NCBI RefSeq assembly: GCF_023100945.1
Contig: NZ_CP064689.1
Coordinates: 7,732,001 to 7,796,000 of the forward strand
Source: Bradyrhizobium sp. 200
GTDB lineage: Bacteria > Pseudomonadota > Alphaproteobacteria > Rhizobiales > Xanthobacteraceae
Reading direction: 5' to 3'
Length of the DNA stretch: 64,000 bases
This document shows, piece after piece, positions 8,853 to 17,236 of the stretch (its first letter is position 1; the number at the start of each line of letters is the position of its first letter). The position numbers and the translations under genes were made by a program. A model generated the notes under the pieces. That model was not told where the DNA came from and made no database searches. It was given only the letters and a program-made list of their open reading frames with translations.

Positions 8853-9132
8853 CGCTGCAGGACTTCCTGCAGCAATTCGAGTTTATGGCGGACCTCGAAG
8901 CGAGCGTCTTGCGGCCCGGCGGATGGAGGAAGTGTCCCGGGCACGGCTTCGCCAATTGTCGGTTGAGGGTCAGCGTGCCGCCGAACAAGGCGACGTGGAG
9001 GCCTACATTCCCTTCAACCTCGAATTCCATCAGGTTATCTGTTCGGCGACCAAGGTTCTTGGAACAATCCATTCTCGATCTACGGCGCCGCACGGCGCAT
9101 CACCGCGGCTTCTCGATACGTCTGCCTGGACG
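8811..9132 (+). pseudogene. Decayed partial duplicate of the GntR/FCD regulator
   Basis: DNA from about 8811 to 9132 aligns nearly base for base with 838-1176 of the intact GntR gene. Shared blocks include the segments encoding QDFLQQFEFMADLEA, EEVSRARLRQLSV and AYIPFNLEFHQVI. Small deletions (for example after DLEA and after SATK) break the frame repeatedly, and there is no start or helix-turn-helix part. It is a truncated duplicate filling the gap between the TetR-like gene and livM, not a functional gene. Confidence 0.85.
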
Positions 9133-9196
9133 TGCCGCGCAGGAGGCGGCGCGGCCAAGGACCGCGCTGGACCGCGCACCCGCCACGGGGCCTGGA

Positions 9197-10231
9197 TCAC
9201 TCAGGACGACCGGGCGCACCCTTTCGAGCCGAAATCCGCTGGCGCAGATAGTCGGCCAACCCCACCAGGCCCTTGGGCCAGCCCACCAATATTCCAACGA
9301 GCACGATCCCAAGTGCGATCTTGTTGCCGTCGCCTCCAATCGAGAGGAAGTTCTGTTGGGCAAGGATCAGCGACACGCCCAGGATCGGTCCTAGCAGCAC
9401 GCGGCGGCCGACCACGATGATTGCGGTCAGCATCACGACGAGAAAGTAGGTTTCGAACATATCCGGACCGACATACGCCCGTTGATAGGCATAGAGCCAT
9501 CCTGCCAGGCCGGTGATCGGCGCCGACAGCACGAACACCTGAAGTCTGACGCGAGATACGCTCAGCCCCGATGCGCGCGCCAACGGTTCGTTCATCTGGA
9601 CCATCAAAGCAGACAATCCAAGCCGCGAACCGCGAAATCGGACAACCAGCAGCACGGTGGCAACAAGCATACCGAAAGCGATCGGCCAGAGCTGGGCACT
9701 CGACTGCCCGCGGAAGGTCGCGAAACCGAACGGCAATTCCAGCTGCGGAATGCCGACAAATCCGTCCGAGCCGCCAAGCGCATCCGTGTTGAAGGTAATC
9801 TCCATGGCGACCACGGCGGCGGCGTAAGTCACCAGCGAAAACACGAATTCTTGCGTCTTGATTGTCGCCCACCCAAGGAGGTATGCCGCAACGATTGAAA
9901 GAGCGATGCAGACGGCCGCCGTCTGCCATCCATTGGCGTCGAACGAGGTCGAAAGGATCGCAGCCGAATAACCGCCAATGGCCCAAAAGATCGTATGGCC
10001 GAGACTCACCTCGCCGAGGTACGACAGCACCAGGTCGACGCCATAAGTCATGATGGCGAAGATCGCGATCGTGACGAACGTTCCATATACGAGCGGTGAG
10101 CCACCAAGCCATCCAGGCAGCATGTAGGTGATCGCCGCGCCGATGACCCACAGGGCCAGCCAGAGCGCCTTTTGATAGGGCGTTGAAATCATCATCCCGC
10201 GGGGCGCCTGCTCGGTTGTCGTGATGCTCAT
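9197..10231 (-). CDS. livM: Branched-chain amino-acid-type ABC transporter permease (LivM-like)
   Basis: 344 residues with about ten hydrophobic segments. It shows the LivM pattern GVDLVLSYLGEVSLGHTIFW near residue 65 and the EAA-like loop around GLSALMVQMNEPLARASGLS near residue 210. It is the last gene of the operon, and its start overlaps the LivH stop by 4 bp. With LivH it forms the inner-membrane channel. Family members import branched-chain amino acids, but also amides, urea or aromatic acids, so the substrate is open. The gene symbol names the family only. Confidence 0.88.
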   Translation of the reverse strand: MSITTTEQAPRGMMISTPYQKALWLALWVIGAAITYMLPGWLGGSPLVYGTFVTIAIFAIMTYGVDLVLSYLGEVSLGHTIFWAIGGYSAAILSTSFDANGWQTAAVCIALSIVAAYLLGWATIKTQEFVFSLVTYAAAVVAMEITFNTDALGGSDGFVGIPQLELPFGFATFRGQSSAQLWPIAFGMLVATVLLVVRFRGSRLGLSALMVQMNEPLARASGLSVSRVRLQVFVLSAPITGLAGWLYAYQRAYVGPDMFETYFLVVMLTAIIVVGRRVLLGPILGVSLILAQQNFLSIGGDGNKIALGIVLVGILVGWPKGLVGLADYLRQRISARKGAPGRPE

Positions 10232-11088
10232 CGGAAGCTAAGTCCCTTGGGGCGTGCAATCAGGAACAGCATGAGCACGCCAAAGATGGCGGCTGTGACA
10301 TAGGCCGGCGACACCAGCGCACCGAATAGCGCCGTGAATTGGCCGATAGCAAACGATGCAATGAGAGCCCCGCCCACGCTGCCCACGCCGCCCAGCACGA
10401 CGACGACGAAGGTAATGATAACTTCGTCGAAGCCCATACTGGTCAAGATCGGGCTGCGTGGCGCAACCAAAATCGCCGATGTGGCGACCAGCACCGCCTC
10501 GATCACGAAAATGACAACATAGACGACCCGCGGGTCGATGCCGAGAAGCTGAGCGAGCTTTGGATCTTCCGCGACCGCCCTGATCGACGAGCCCTGTGAC
10601 GTCCGGTTCAGGAAATACCAAACCGCCGCATAGAGGAAGAGTGCCATGACGAGCACGAGCAGATCCTGGGCGGTGAACCACACCGAATCCATACGGAATT
10701 GGATTCTGCTCAATTCGCTCCGAAAGGTCTGCGGCGCGCCTCCGAACAAGATGCCGGCTCCTCCCTGGAGCACATAGCCGATGCCGAGCGTGACGATCAT
10801 GAGGCTGGTAAGGTTCTGGGTCATCACCAGCCGGTTCATCAGCAGCTGCAACGCAATTCCGAGCACGATGAAGCAGACGACGGTGAGGGCTGCGGCGATG
10901 GGAAACGCCAATCCCATCCGCGTCAGGATGAACCAACAGACAAACGCAGCCAGCATGTACATCTGGCCGTGAGCAAAATTGACCAGCCGTGCTGCGCCGA
11001 GCAGCACCGTCCATCCAAGCGCAATGCACGCATAGCCGGACCCGATGACGAGGCCATTGACGATCTGCTGAACTACGTCCATCGACAC
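10228..11088 (-). CDS. livH: Branched-chain amino-acid-type ABC transporter permease (LivH-like)
   Basis: 286 residues, about eight membrane segments. Family hallmarks are GLVIGSGYACIALGWTVLLG and RLVNFAHGQMYMLAAF near the N-terminus, the loop SIRAVAEDPKLAQLLGIDP near residue 195, and VVVLGGVGSVGGALIASFAI near residue 230. It pairs with LivM in the membrane. It lies 2 bp after livF and overlaps livM by 4 bp. Confidence 0.9.
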   Translation of the reverse strand: MSMDVVQQIVNGLVIGSGYACIALGWTVLLGAARLVNFAHGQMYMLAAFVCWFILTRMGLAFPIAAALTVVCFIVLGIALQLLMNRLVMTQNLTSLMIVTLGIGYVLQGGAGILFGGAPQTFRSELSRIQFRMDSVWFTAQDLLVLVMALFLYAAVWYFLNRTSQGSSIRAVAEDPKLAQLLGIDPRVVYVVIFVIEAVLVATSAILVAPRSPILTSMGFDEVIITFVVVVLGGVGSVGGALIASFAIGQFTALFGALVSPAYVTAAIFGVLMLFLIARPKGLSFR

Positions 11089-11090
11089 CT

Positions 11091-11822
11091 CTAATGGCTC
11101 GCGCCGCCAAGATATGCGTTTACGATCATTTCGTGCTGCCGCATGGACGCCGCCTCGCCGTGGGCGACGATGCGGCCACGTTCCAGGAGGTATAATTCGT
11201 CGGCGACTTCAAGCGCGGCCCGGATGTTCTGCTCGACGAGAAGTACCGGCAAACCATCGTCCACCAGCCGGCGAATGACGATAAGCAACTCCATAATGAG
11301 GCGCGGGGCGAGCCCAACCGACGGTTCATCCAGCAGAAGCACTTTTGGGCCGGCGAGTAATGCACGGCTGACCGCCAGCATCTGGCGTTCGCCGCCGCTC
11401 AATTGTCCCCCCTTGTGGGAACGGCGTTCGTGAAGGCGCGGAAAAAGCGAGAGTACCTGCTCGCGGCTGTAGAGATGACGCCCCTCTTTATCGAGCGGCT
11501 CTCGCACGAGCGCGAGAGTTTCCGTCACGGTCAGTTCCGCGAACACATTTTTGCCCTCCGGGACGTGCTGCAATCCGAGATTCGCGATACGGTGAGGCTG
11601 TTGACCGAGGATGCTGAATCCGTCGAGGACAACGCTCCCAGTCACGCGCGGCGAACCGCGCGACCAGCCGGCCAGCGCATTGACCAGCGTACTCTTGCCG
11701 GCCCCGTTCGGCCCGGCCACGGCGATCATGCGCCCCGGGGGAATGGAGATACTAACCTTCTCGAGAGCGATACTGCCCCCGTAACGAACGTGAATATCCT
11801 CGGCGGCGAGCATCGGCTTCAT
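11091..11822 (-). CDS. livF: ABC transporter ATP-binding protein (LivF-like)
   Basis: 243 residues. Walker A is AGPNGAGKST (about residue 35), the signature motif is LSGGERQMLAVSRALLAGP, and Walker B is VLLLDEPSVGLAP, followed by the switch His region VLLVEQNIRAAL. The length and the LQHVPEGKNVFAELTV segment are typical of LivF. It is one of two ATPase subunits driving the LivHM channel. Its start overlaps the livG stop by 4 bp. Confidence 0.92.
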   Translation of the reverse strand: MKPMLAAEDIHVRYGGSIALEKVSISIPPGRMIAVAGPNGAGKSTLVNALAGWSRGSPRVTGSVVLDGFSILGQQPHRIANLGLQHVPEGKNVFAELTVTETLALVREPLDKEGRHLYSREQVLSLFPRLHERRSHKGGQLSGGERQMLAVSRALLAGPKVLLLDEPSVGLAPRLIMELLIVIRRLVDDGLPVLLVEQNIRAALEVADELYLLERGRIVAHGEAASMRQHEMIVNAYLGGASH

Positions 11823-12637
11823 TCGGTGCGCCCCAGATATGCTTCGATGACCTGAGTGTTCGTTTTAATTGCCGCCGGGGGGCCCTCAGCCAAATGCTTG
11901 CCGGCATCGATGACCACGATGCGGTCAGCGATCGACATGATCAGATCCATGTGGTGTTCGATCACAACGAGCGCCACGCCACGCTCTTTGAGCCGAAGCA
12001 ACAACGCGGCAAGATGCATCATATCCTCTCCGCCGACACCGGCGGCGGGTTCGTCGACGAGCAGCACGCGAGCTCCCTTGGCATAGGCGAGGGCAATCGA
12101 GAGTAACCGCTGCACGCCGTACGGAATGGCCGAAGGAACCTTGCTGTGATAACCTGAGCCGATGCCGAAATCCTCGAGCAGCGTCTTCGCCGCTTCTTCC
12201 GAACTCCGGGTACGCCTGTCGAGGCGCCAGGGCATGAGAACCGCTTCATAGAGCGGAGTGCCATGAACAGTGACAAGTGCCGCCTCGGCGTTTTGCAGGA
12301 CGGTGAGATCTCCGAAAAAGCTGTTCTGCTGGAATGTTCGGCGCAAACCCAGGAGAGCAAGTTGGTTGGTCGACCTCTGCGAGACGTTCTCACCATCCAG
12401 CACGACGGTGCCGGTGTAAATGACGCAGTTCGTGACGGCAGCGAAGCACGAACTCTTTCCGGCGCCGTTCGGGCCGATGATGCCCAATATCTCGCCTCCG
12501 ACCACCTTCCAATTCAGGTTGCTGAGAGCAACGAGTGCGCCGTAGCGCACTGTTATGTCAGAAACCTGGAGGGATGGCGGGATTGCGGCCAATGATGGCT
12601 GGTTACTTGACAAGCTCGAGTCTCCAGGCCGGACCAT
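11819..12637 (-). CDS. livG: ABC transporter ATP-binding protein (LivG-like)
   Basis: 272 residues. Walker A is IGPNGAGKSS, then RRTFQQNSFFGDLTV as the Q-loop region. The signature area is IPYGVQRLLSIALAY (LivG proteins commonly read LPYGxQR here), and Walker B is VLLVDEPAAGV with VIEHHMDLI as the switch region. The ATG used overlaps the upstream binding-protein gene by 35 bp; a later start nearer SLQVSDITVRYG is possible. It forms an ATPase heterodimer with LivF. Confidence 0.9.
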   Translation of the reverse strand: MVRPGDSSLSSNQPSLAAIPPSLQVSDITVRYGALVALSNLNWKVVGGEILGIIGPNGAGKSSCFAAVTNCVIYTGTVVLDGENVSQRSTNQLALLGLRRTFQQNSFFGDLTVLQNAEAALVTVHGTPLYEAVLMPWRLDRRTRSSEEAAKTLLEDFGIGSGYHSKVPSAIPYGVQRLLSIALAYAKGARVLLVDEPAAGVGGEDMMHLAALLLRLKERGVALVVIEHHMDLIMSIADRIVVIDAGKHLAEGPPAAIKTNTQVIEAYLGRTE

Positions 12638-13745
12638 CCACCACGCGGAACAGGCTCGGCTTTGTCAACATCTGGCCGTTCTCCGCGAACTGGACATCGC
12701 CAAAGTTGGTACCCTTGACGCCCTTGCCGCGGATGGCCTGTGCCACGACGGTCTTGTCGAGACTGTTCGTGCTTCGCACGGCGCTTGCCCACACGGCGAC
12801 CGCCTGAGCAGCGATCCCCGCTTCTTCGCCGGCCGCCCGACCCGTTTCGCGCTGATAGGCCTCGAAGAATTCCTTGGCGGCCGGAATGTCCTTCAATGGC
12901 TCCAACTCGGGCAGGTAGCCTGAACCGCTCACGATGCCATTGATCAATTCCTTCGACGCATTGACCACCTCGGGGGTGAGCAGCGTAATTCCTGCGACGA
13001 ACTGCGCGGTAATCCCGGCTTGACGGTATTGTTCGATAAGAGCCGACATGCCGGACGTCGCCGCATTGATCACAATGACCGCGTCAGGATTGGCAGCCTT
13101 CACGGCCGTCAGCGGCACGCGAAAATCGGTATGGCGAAACGGGAACTTCTCCGATAAAACCACCTCGATCGGACGCGATGCGGCCTTCAACCGATTTTCG
13201 ATAAGCTGACGAAAATCGTTACCGTACGCATCGTTTTGCACCATGATGGCGACGCGATTTGCCTTCTTGATGTCGATGACATAGTTGGCAATGGCCTCCG
13301 CATCGATTTCGTTCGAGCTGATAATGCGGATTGCCATGGCGTTGCCTTTTCCTGACAAGATCGCCTCGGCCTTAGCCGAGCATGTGATGTCAAGAATATT
13401 CGCGGCAGCAATAATAGGCTGCATCGCCAGCGCCACTGGGGAGTTTCTGCCCTCGAAGATGACGTCGGCTTTTTCGCCAACAAGCTCGTTGGCGCGGCTC
13501 ACACCGACCGCCGGTGTGCTTTCATCGTCTTTCTGTGACACCACAATCTTGCGGCCGAGCAGACCACCCTTTTTGTTGAGAAGTTCGACTTGAACTCGTA
13601 CGGCCGCCGCGGCGTCGATGCCGCTCGGACCGGCCGGCCCGCTCATTGGAAAGATGGTCCCGACCTTGATGTTCTGGGCCAAAGCTCCGCTTGCCGGGCC
13701 GAAAAACAGCGCGGCAACGAAGACTGACGATAATACCTTCCTCAT
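12603..13745 (-). CDS. Periplasmic ligand-binding protein of the LivK/amide-urea-like family
   Basis: 380 residues with a clear Sec signal (MRKVLSSVFVAALFFG, cleavage near ALAQ). The mature start IKVGTIFPMSGPAGPSGIDA and the later VSQKDDESTPAVGVSRANEL are typical of type I periplasmic binding folds in HAAT-family transporters. SGYLPELEPLKDIPAAKEF and the AGEEAGIAAQAVAVWASA region belong to the C-terminal lobe. It captures the ligand for LivGFHM. It follows the PEP mutase-like gene by 37 bp and is probably part of one operon with it. Confidence 0.9.
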   Translation of the reverse strand: MRKVLSSVFVAALFFGPASGALAQNIKVGTIFPMSGPAGPSGIDAAAAVRVQVELLNKKGGLLGRKIVVSQKDDESTPAVGVSRANELVGEKADVIFEGRNSPVALAMQPIIAAANILDITCSAKAEAILSGKGNAMAIRIISSNEIDAEAIANYVIDIKKANRVAIMVQNDAYGNDFRQLIENRLKAASRPIEVVLSEKFPFRHTDFRVPLTAVKAANPDAVIVINAATSGMSALIEQYRQAGITAQFVAGITLLTPEVVNASKELINGIVSGSGYLPELEPLKDIPAAKEFFEAYQRETGRAAGEEAGIAAQAVAVWASAVRSTNSLDKTVVAQAIRGKGVKGTNFGDVQFAENGQMLTKPSLFRVVDGPAWRLELVK

Positions 13746-13782
13746 TTGCTTCTCCCGATCTCTTTTGCTTCTGTCGCTTCGG

Positions 13783-14685
13783 TTAGTTGGTGTCCGGCTC
13801 TACGCTCCGCCGCTCTATGCGCAACAGAGTTTCCAGGTCGATCGTCTTGTGGATGGCCGATTGAACCGCCTCGTATCCGCCAGCCTCCCCGACGGTCCGA
13901 TCTTCCTTGCCGGACGCCATATCGCGATAGGCATTCTGCAGGCTGGTGTAAGCCGCAAGGAATGGCGTGGTGGGATCAACGACCAGGCGATAGCCGAGCC
14001 CGCTCAGGTCGGTCATAGTGAATTCCAGCGAAGCCACGCCGACTCCGACCAGCATGTACATCAGGGGAGGCCCAAGCCTCTCGCCAATAATGCGTACTTC
14101 GTCGGGCGTTTTAGGCAGCACAAAGAGCATGTCCGCGCCGGCGCGACGGTATAGCTCTCCGCGCCGCAAGGCTTCATCAATGCCCTCGCGGCGGGCCACA
14201 TTTGTGCGCGCGATAATGACAAGCTCATCGCGACGGCGAGCCGCTACCGCTTCCTCGATCTTCGTCACCATCAGTTCCGCAGGCACGCTGTGCTCAATGC
14301 CGATGTGATGATGCGCGCGCTTGGGCGTTAGCTGATCTTCGATTTCGATCGCAGCAAATCCGGCCGCTTCGGTCATTTGTATCGTTCGGCGCATGTGCAT
14401 GGGATCGCCCCACCCGGTCGCGCCATCGAGGATCAGCGGGGCCGAGCAGACCGTACGGATATCCAGCCCGACACGCATCATTTCGGTCAATGTGAGGTTC
14501 GCCTCGGTTACGCATTTCAAGTATCCTTGCGTACCGCCGCCTAGATACAGGGTGGAAAAACCAGCCTCTTCGGCGAGCCTCGCACTCAGAGGGTCGAACA
14601 CCACCGGGGCAAAAACCGGCGACTGGCTTTGCAACTGCGCCCTCAAACTAGGCATACGCATGTTTCCTTTTGCCGTTTCGGCCAT
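13783..14685 (-). CDS. Isocitrate lyase/PEP mutase superfamily protein
   Basis: 300 residues, the size of the PEP mutase/2-methylisocitrate lyase group. Visible are LYLGGGTQGYLK near residue 45, LDGATGWGDPMHMRRTIQMT (the metal-site region, DG..GWGDP), the IEIEDQLTPKR segment near 120, and ARTNVARREGIDEALRRGEL. The gating loop reads KRAHHH where lyases have KRCGH/KKCGH, so the catalytic Cys of the lyases is missing. A 2-methylisocitrate lyase function is therefore unlikely; phosphonate-type chemistry or an oxaloacetate/carboxylate hydrolase or decarboxylase is more plausible. It sits 3 bp after the crotonase gene. Confidence 0.85.
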   Translation of the reverse strand: MAETAKGNMRMPSLRAQLQSQSPVFAPVVFDPLSARLAEEAGFSTLYLGGGTQGYLKCVTEANLTLTEMMRVGLDIRTVCSAPLILDGATGWGDPMHMRRTIQMTEAAGFAAIEIEDQLTPKRAHHHIGIEHSVPAELMVTKIEEAVAARRRDELVIIARTNVARREGIDEALRRGELYRRAGADMLFVLPKTPDEVRIIGERLGPPLMYMLVGVGVASLEFTMTDLSGLGYRLVVDPTTPFLAAYTSLQNAYRDMASGKEDRTVGEAGGYEAVQSAIHKTIDLETLLRIERRSVEPDTN

Positions 14686-14688
14686 GGC

Positions 14689-15492
14689 TCAACGCCCCTT
14701 GAACCTTGGTTGCCGTTTTTCTGCGAACGCACGGCGGCCTTCGGCGTAGTCCTCGCTCGCGAAGCAGGCGGTCGCCATGGCTTCGACGGCAGATATGTCC
14801 TGGTGTTGAGGCGCCATCTGCGTGGTGGCAATGGCACGTTTTGCTGCACCGATCGTAAGGGGCGCATTGCCTGCGATATTTTTGACGAGTTCGTTCGCTT
14901 CCGCCGTGAGACGCGCTTTCGGCACGACCATGTCGACGACGCCGATGCTTTTCGCTTCATCCGCACCGAACTTTCGTGCCGAGAAGAAGATCAGCTTCGC
15001 GCGGGATGGCCCCACCAGATCGACGAGGCGCTTGATTCCGACATAGTCGTATCCGAGACCGAGCCTCGCTGCCGGTATCGAGAAGCGCGCATCATCGGAA
15101 GCGATCCGGATGTCACAGCACAACGCGAGAGCAACGCCACCACCGATGCAATAGCCGTCTATGACGGCGATGGTCGGCTTCTTCGTCGCCTCAAGAAGCG
15201 TCATGGAATCTTTCGCCGCCGCATCGTAGACGTGCACCGCCTCGCCGGTGCGAAGACTGTCAAATTCCGAGATGTCCGCGCCTGAGGCGAATGCCTTGTC
15301 GCCCGCGCCGCAAATAATCAGACACCGCAGACTTTCGTCTTGCTCGTAACGCCGGACGGCGTCCGCGATCTGATGCCACATGGCAAGCGAGATCGCGTTC
15401 ATCCGTGCGGGGTTCTCCAGCGAGAGCCATGCGACGCCGTCTGACGAACTGCGGACCGCACGCCCAACAGCATTTGGAGTGGACGAAGTCAT
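14689..15492 (-). CDS. Enoyl-CoA hydratase/isomerase (crotonase) family protein
   Basis: 267 residues. The oxyanion-hole segments are GDKAFASGADISEF and DGYCIGGGVALALCCDIRIA. At the position of the first hydratase Glu it has FSIPAARLGLGYDYVG, which lacks that Glu, so simple hydration may not be its reaction. Isomerase, dehalogenase or hydrolase activities exist in such variants. It precedes the PEP mutase-like enzyme and the liv genes in one run of minus-strand genes. That arrangement suggests a shared pathway for an imported branched or substituted acid. Confidence 0.88.
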   Translation of the reverse strand: MTSSTPNAVGRAVRSSSDGVAWLSLENPARMNAISLAMWHQIADAVRRYEQDESLRCLIICGAGDKAFASGADISEFDSLRTGEAVHVYDAAAKDSMTLLEATKKPTIAVIDGYCIGGGVALALCCDIRIASDDARFSIPAARLGLGYDYVGIKRLVDLVGPSRAKLIFFSARKFGADEAKSIGVVDMVVPKARLTAEANELVKNIAGNAPLTIGAAKRAIATTQMAPQHQDISAVEAMATACFASEDYAEGRRAFAEKRQPRFKGR

Positions 15493-15689
15493 TTCTGGTG
15501 ATCCTCAAGAGGGCTTTCGCCGTTGAATTCGGTCGCGGGCGAATCCGACATCGTCGTGAGCGGTCGCGATCCTCGATCGGACCAAGCGATCGGACGGCTT
15601 TGTCCGAAAGCCGCCGTCATTTCCCACTGCAGAAACGAAATAGCCTGCGGATGTTTGGGCGCTGAACCAACGAGTTCGAATCCGAGCAT
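15489..15689 (-). CDS. Small ORF upstream of the crotonase, unknown
   Basis: A 66-codon frame starting MLGFELVGSAPKHPQ that ends in a 4-bp overlap with the crotonase ATG. The overlap favours real translation as a leader gene. The sequence (FLQWEMTAAFGQSRPIAWSD and then a polar tail) matches no family I recognise, and it could be the tail of a lost gene. It lies downstream of the candidate operator at 15822. Confidence 0.3.
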   Translation of the reverse strand: MLGFELVGSAPKHPQAISFLQWEMTAAFGQSRPIAWSDRGSRPLTTMSDSPATEFNGESPLEDHQK

Positions 15690-15758
15690 TCAGTTCACTT
15701 GATGCCGCCCAAGCCGTTCGGATTTGCGAAGCCCAAAATCAACGAGTTGGCCAGCACG

Positions 15759-15852
15759 GCATCCCAAAATGGCATCATTTCCTCGGTTTTACGTGATGTA
15801 ATTACGGGGAGCCTAGATGTATGGTATGCCATTGTCAACAAATGGCATCCCA
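15759..15852. promoter_or_regulatory. Cluster of ATGGCATC half sites including a 12-bp inverted repeat
   Basis: TGGTATGCCATT (15822-15833) faces AATGGCATCCCA (15841-15852), matching at 11 of 12 positions around a 7-bp centre. Additional half sites are GGCATCCCA (15759-15767) and ATGGCATCATTT (15769-15780). The block lies in the 373-bp gap between the acyl-CoA dehydrogenase 3' end and the crotonase, in the promoter region of the crotonase-liv operon. TGGTATGC also occurs at the GntR promoter at 552-559 (complement). Confidence 0.5.
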
Positions 15853-15865
15853 ACACCTTCCCTGG

Positions 15866-17128
15866 CTATGCGTTCGAAGGCAAGGCGCGATTGCTCAATG
15901 CCGGCTCCCAGGCGGGCAGTTTCAATTCAGTAGCCTTCCGCAATTCGAGTCTCGCGATTTGATCGCGATGGACCTCGTCCGGTCCGTCCGCAAGTCGAAG
16001 CAGCCGCGCGGTAGCGTAGGCAGCCGCCAACCCGAAATCGTTGCTTGTGCCACCACCGCCAAAAACCTGGATAGCCCAATCGATCACGGTCGCGGCCATC
16101 TTCGGAACGGCAACCTTGATCATCGCAATCTCGGCCTTGGCGACCTTGTTGCCAACAGTATCCATCATATAGGCCGCCTTCAGCGTCAGGAGGCGAGCCT
16201 GCTCGATCATGATGCGCGCTTCGGCTATGCGCTCACGGGTGACGGATTGCTCAGCGACGGTCTTCCCGAACGGTCGACGCTGCTGACTGCGCACGCACAT
16301 TTTCTCAAGACTGCGCTCCGCCAGGCCCACGAGCCGCATGCAATGATGGATGCGACCCGGGCCAAGGCGGCCCTGAGCAATTTCGAAACCCCGCCCCTCT
16401 CCCAGCAAAATGTTATCTGCGGGCACGCGAACGTTGCGGAAGATCACCTCGGATGCCCGGTCCGGCACCCCGTAGAAGCCGAAGACAGGAATGGAGCGAA
16501 CGACCTCGATACCGGGACTATCCTTGGGGACGAGGATCATCGACTGTTGCCGATAGCGATCCGGACTGTCCGGCGCCGTCTTCCCCATGAAGATGATGAT
16601 CTTGCAGCGCGGATCGGTTGCGCCGGTCGTGTACCACTTTCGCCCGTTGACGACGTATTCGTCCCCCTCGCGCCGGATGTTGCTCTCGATGTTCGTTGCA
16701 TCGCTCGACGCGACGTCGGGCTCCGTCATCGCGAACGAGGAGCGGATCTGGCCTGCCAGCAGCGGCTCGAGCCACTGCTTCTTCTGCGCTTCGCTTCCGT
16801 ACCGGACCAGGACTTCCATATTGCCCGTGTCGGGCGCGGAGCAATTGAACACTTCCGGAGCCAGATGGGAGCGCCCCATGATTTCGCAAAGCGGAGCATA
16901 TTCGAGATTGGTCAGCCCGGGGCCGAGCAGAGAATCCGGCAGGAACAGATTCCATAGCCCTTGCTCCTTCGCCTGGAACTTCAATTCTTCCACCACGGGC
17001 TGAACCTTCCACGGACCTAGGTCCTCGGATTCGCGATAGAAGCGGGTCTCGTTCGGATAGATGTGCCTGGCCATAAAGGCCTGCACCTGCATCTCCAATT
17101 GCTCCACCCGCTGCGATTTCTCAAACAT
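15866..17128 (-). CDS. Acyl-CoA dehydrogenase, ACAD10/11 type
   Basis: 420 residues, full length. FAD/acyl-CoA domain motifs are [20 protein letters not shown] and [19 protein letters not shown] in the middle domain. [20 protein letters not shown] and [10 protein letters not shown] open the C-terminal helical domain. [20 protein letters not shown] with [10 protein letters not shown] near the end is characteristic of the ACAD10/ACAD11 clade. That clade works together with an APH-type kinase on 4-hydroxyacyl-CoA. The kinase-like gene is divergent next door, which supports this reading. A truncated, frameshifted relative lies at 23875-24372. Confidence 0.9.
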   Translation of the reverse strand: MFEKSQRVEQLEMQVQAFMARHIYPNETRFYRESEDLGPWKVQPVVEELKFQAKEQGLWNLFLPDSLLGPGLTNLEYAPLCEIMGRSHLAPEVFNCSAPDTGNMEVLVRYGSEAQKKQWLEPLLAGQIRSSFAMTEPDVASSDATNIESNIRREGDEYVVNGRKWYTTGATDPRCKIIIFMGKTAPDSPDRYRQQSMILVPKDSPGIEVVRSIPVFGFYGVPDRASEVIFRNVRVPADNILLGEGRGFEIAQGRLGPGRIHHCMRLVGLAERSLEKMCVRSQQRRPFGKTVAEQSVTRERIAEARIMIEQARLLTLKAAYMMDTVGNKVAKAEIAMIKVAVPKMAATVIDWAIQVFGGGGTSNDFGLAAAYATARLLRLADGPDEVHRDQIARLELRKATELKLPAWEPALSNRALPSNA

Positions 17129-17181
17129 CCGTTTACTCCTCCATCGTCACCGCGGAATCTACTTCAACAACTATCGCCCGG

Positions 17182-17202
17182 CAATATCGTCAGACGATAT
17201 TG
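17182..17202. promoter_or_regulatory. Palindromic operator between acyl-CoA dehydrogenase and kinase genes
   Basis: CAATATCGT (17182-17190) and ACGATATTG (17194-17202) form a perfect 9-bp inverted repeat around CAG in the divergent intergenic region. The size and symmetry suit a GntR or TetR dimer. The GntR gene at 19166 in the same cluster is the likely ligand-responsive regulator. Confidence 0.5.
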
Positions 17203-17236
17203 ACAGACTAAATTGAAGGCCTATGCTCGTCGCCAG

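Noticed and set aside
15821..16957. 378-codon plus-strand frame opposite the acyl-CoA dehydrogenase
   Set aside because: Shadow of a full-length, motif-complete gene.
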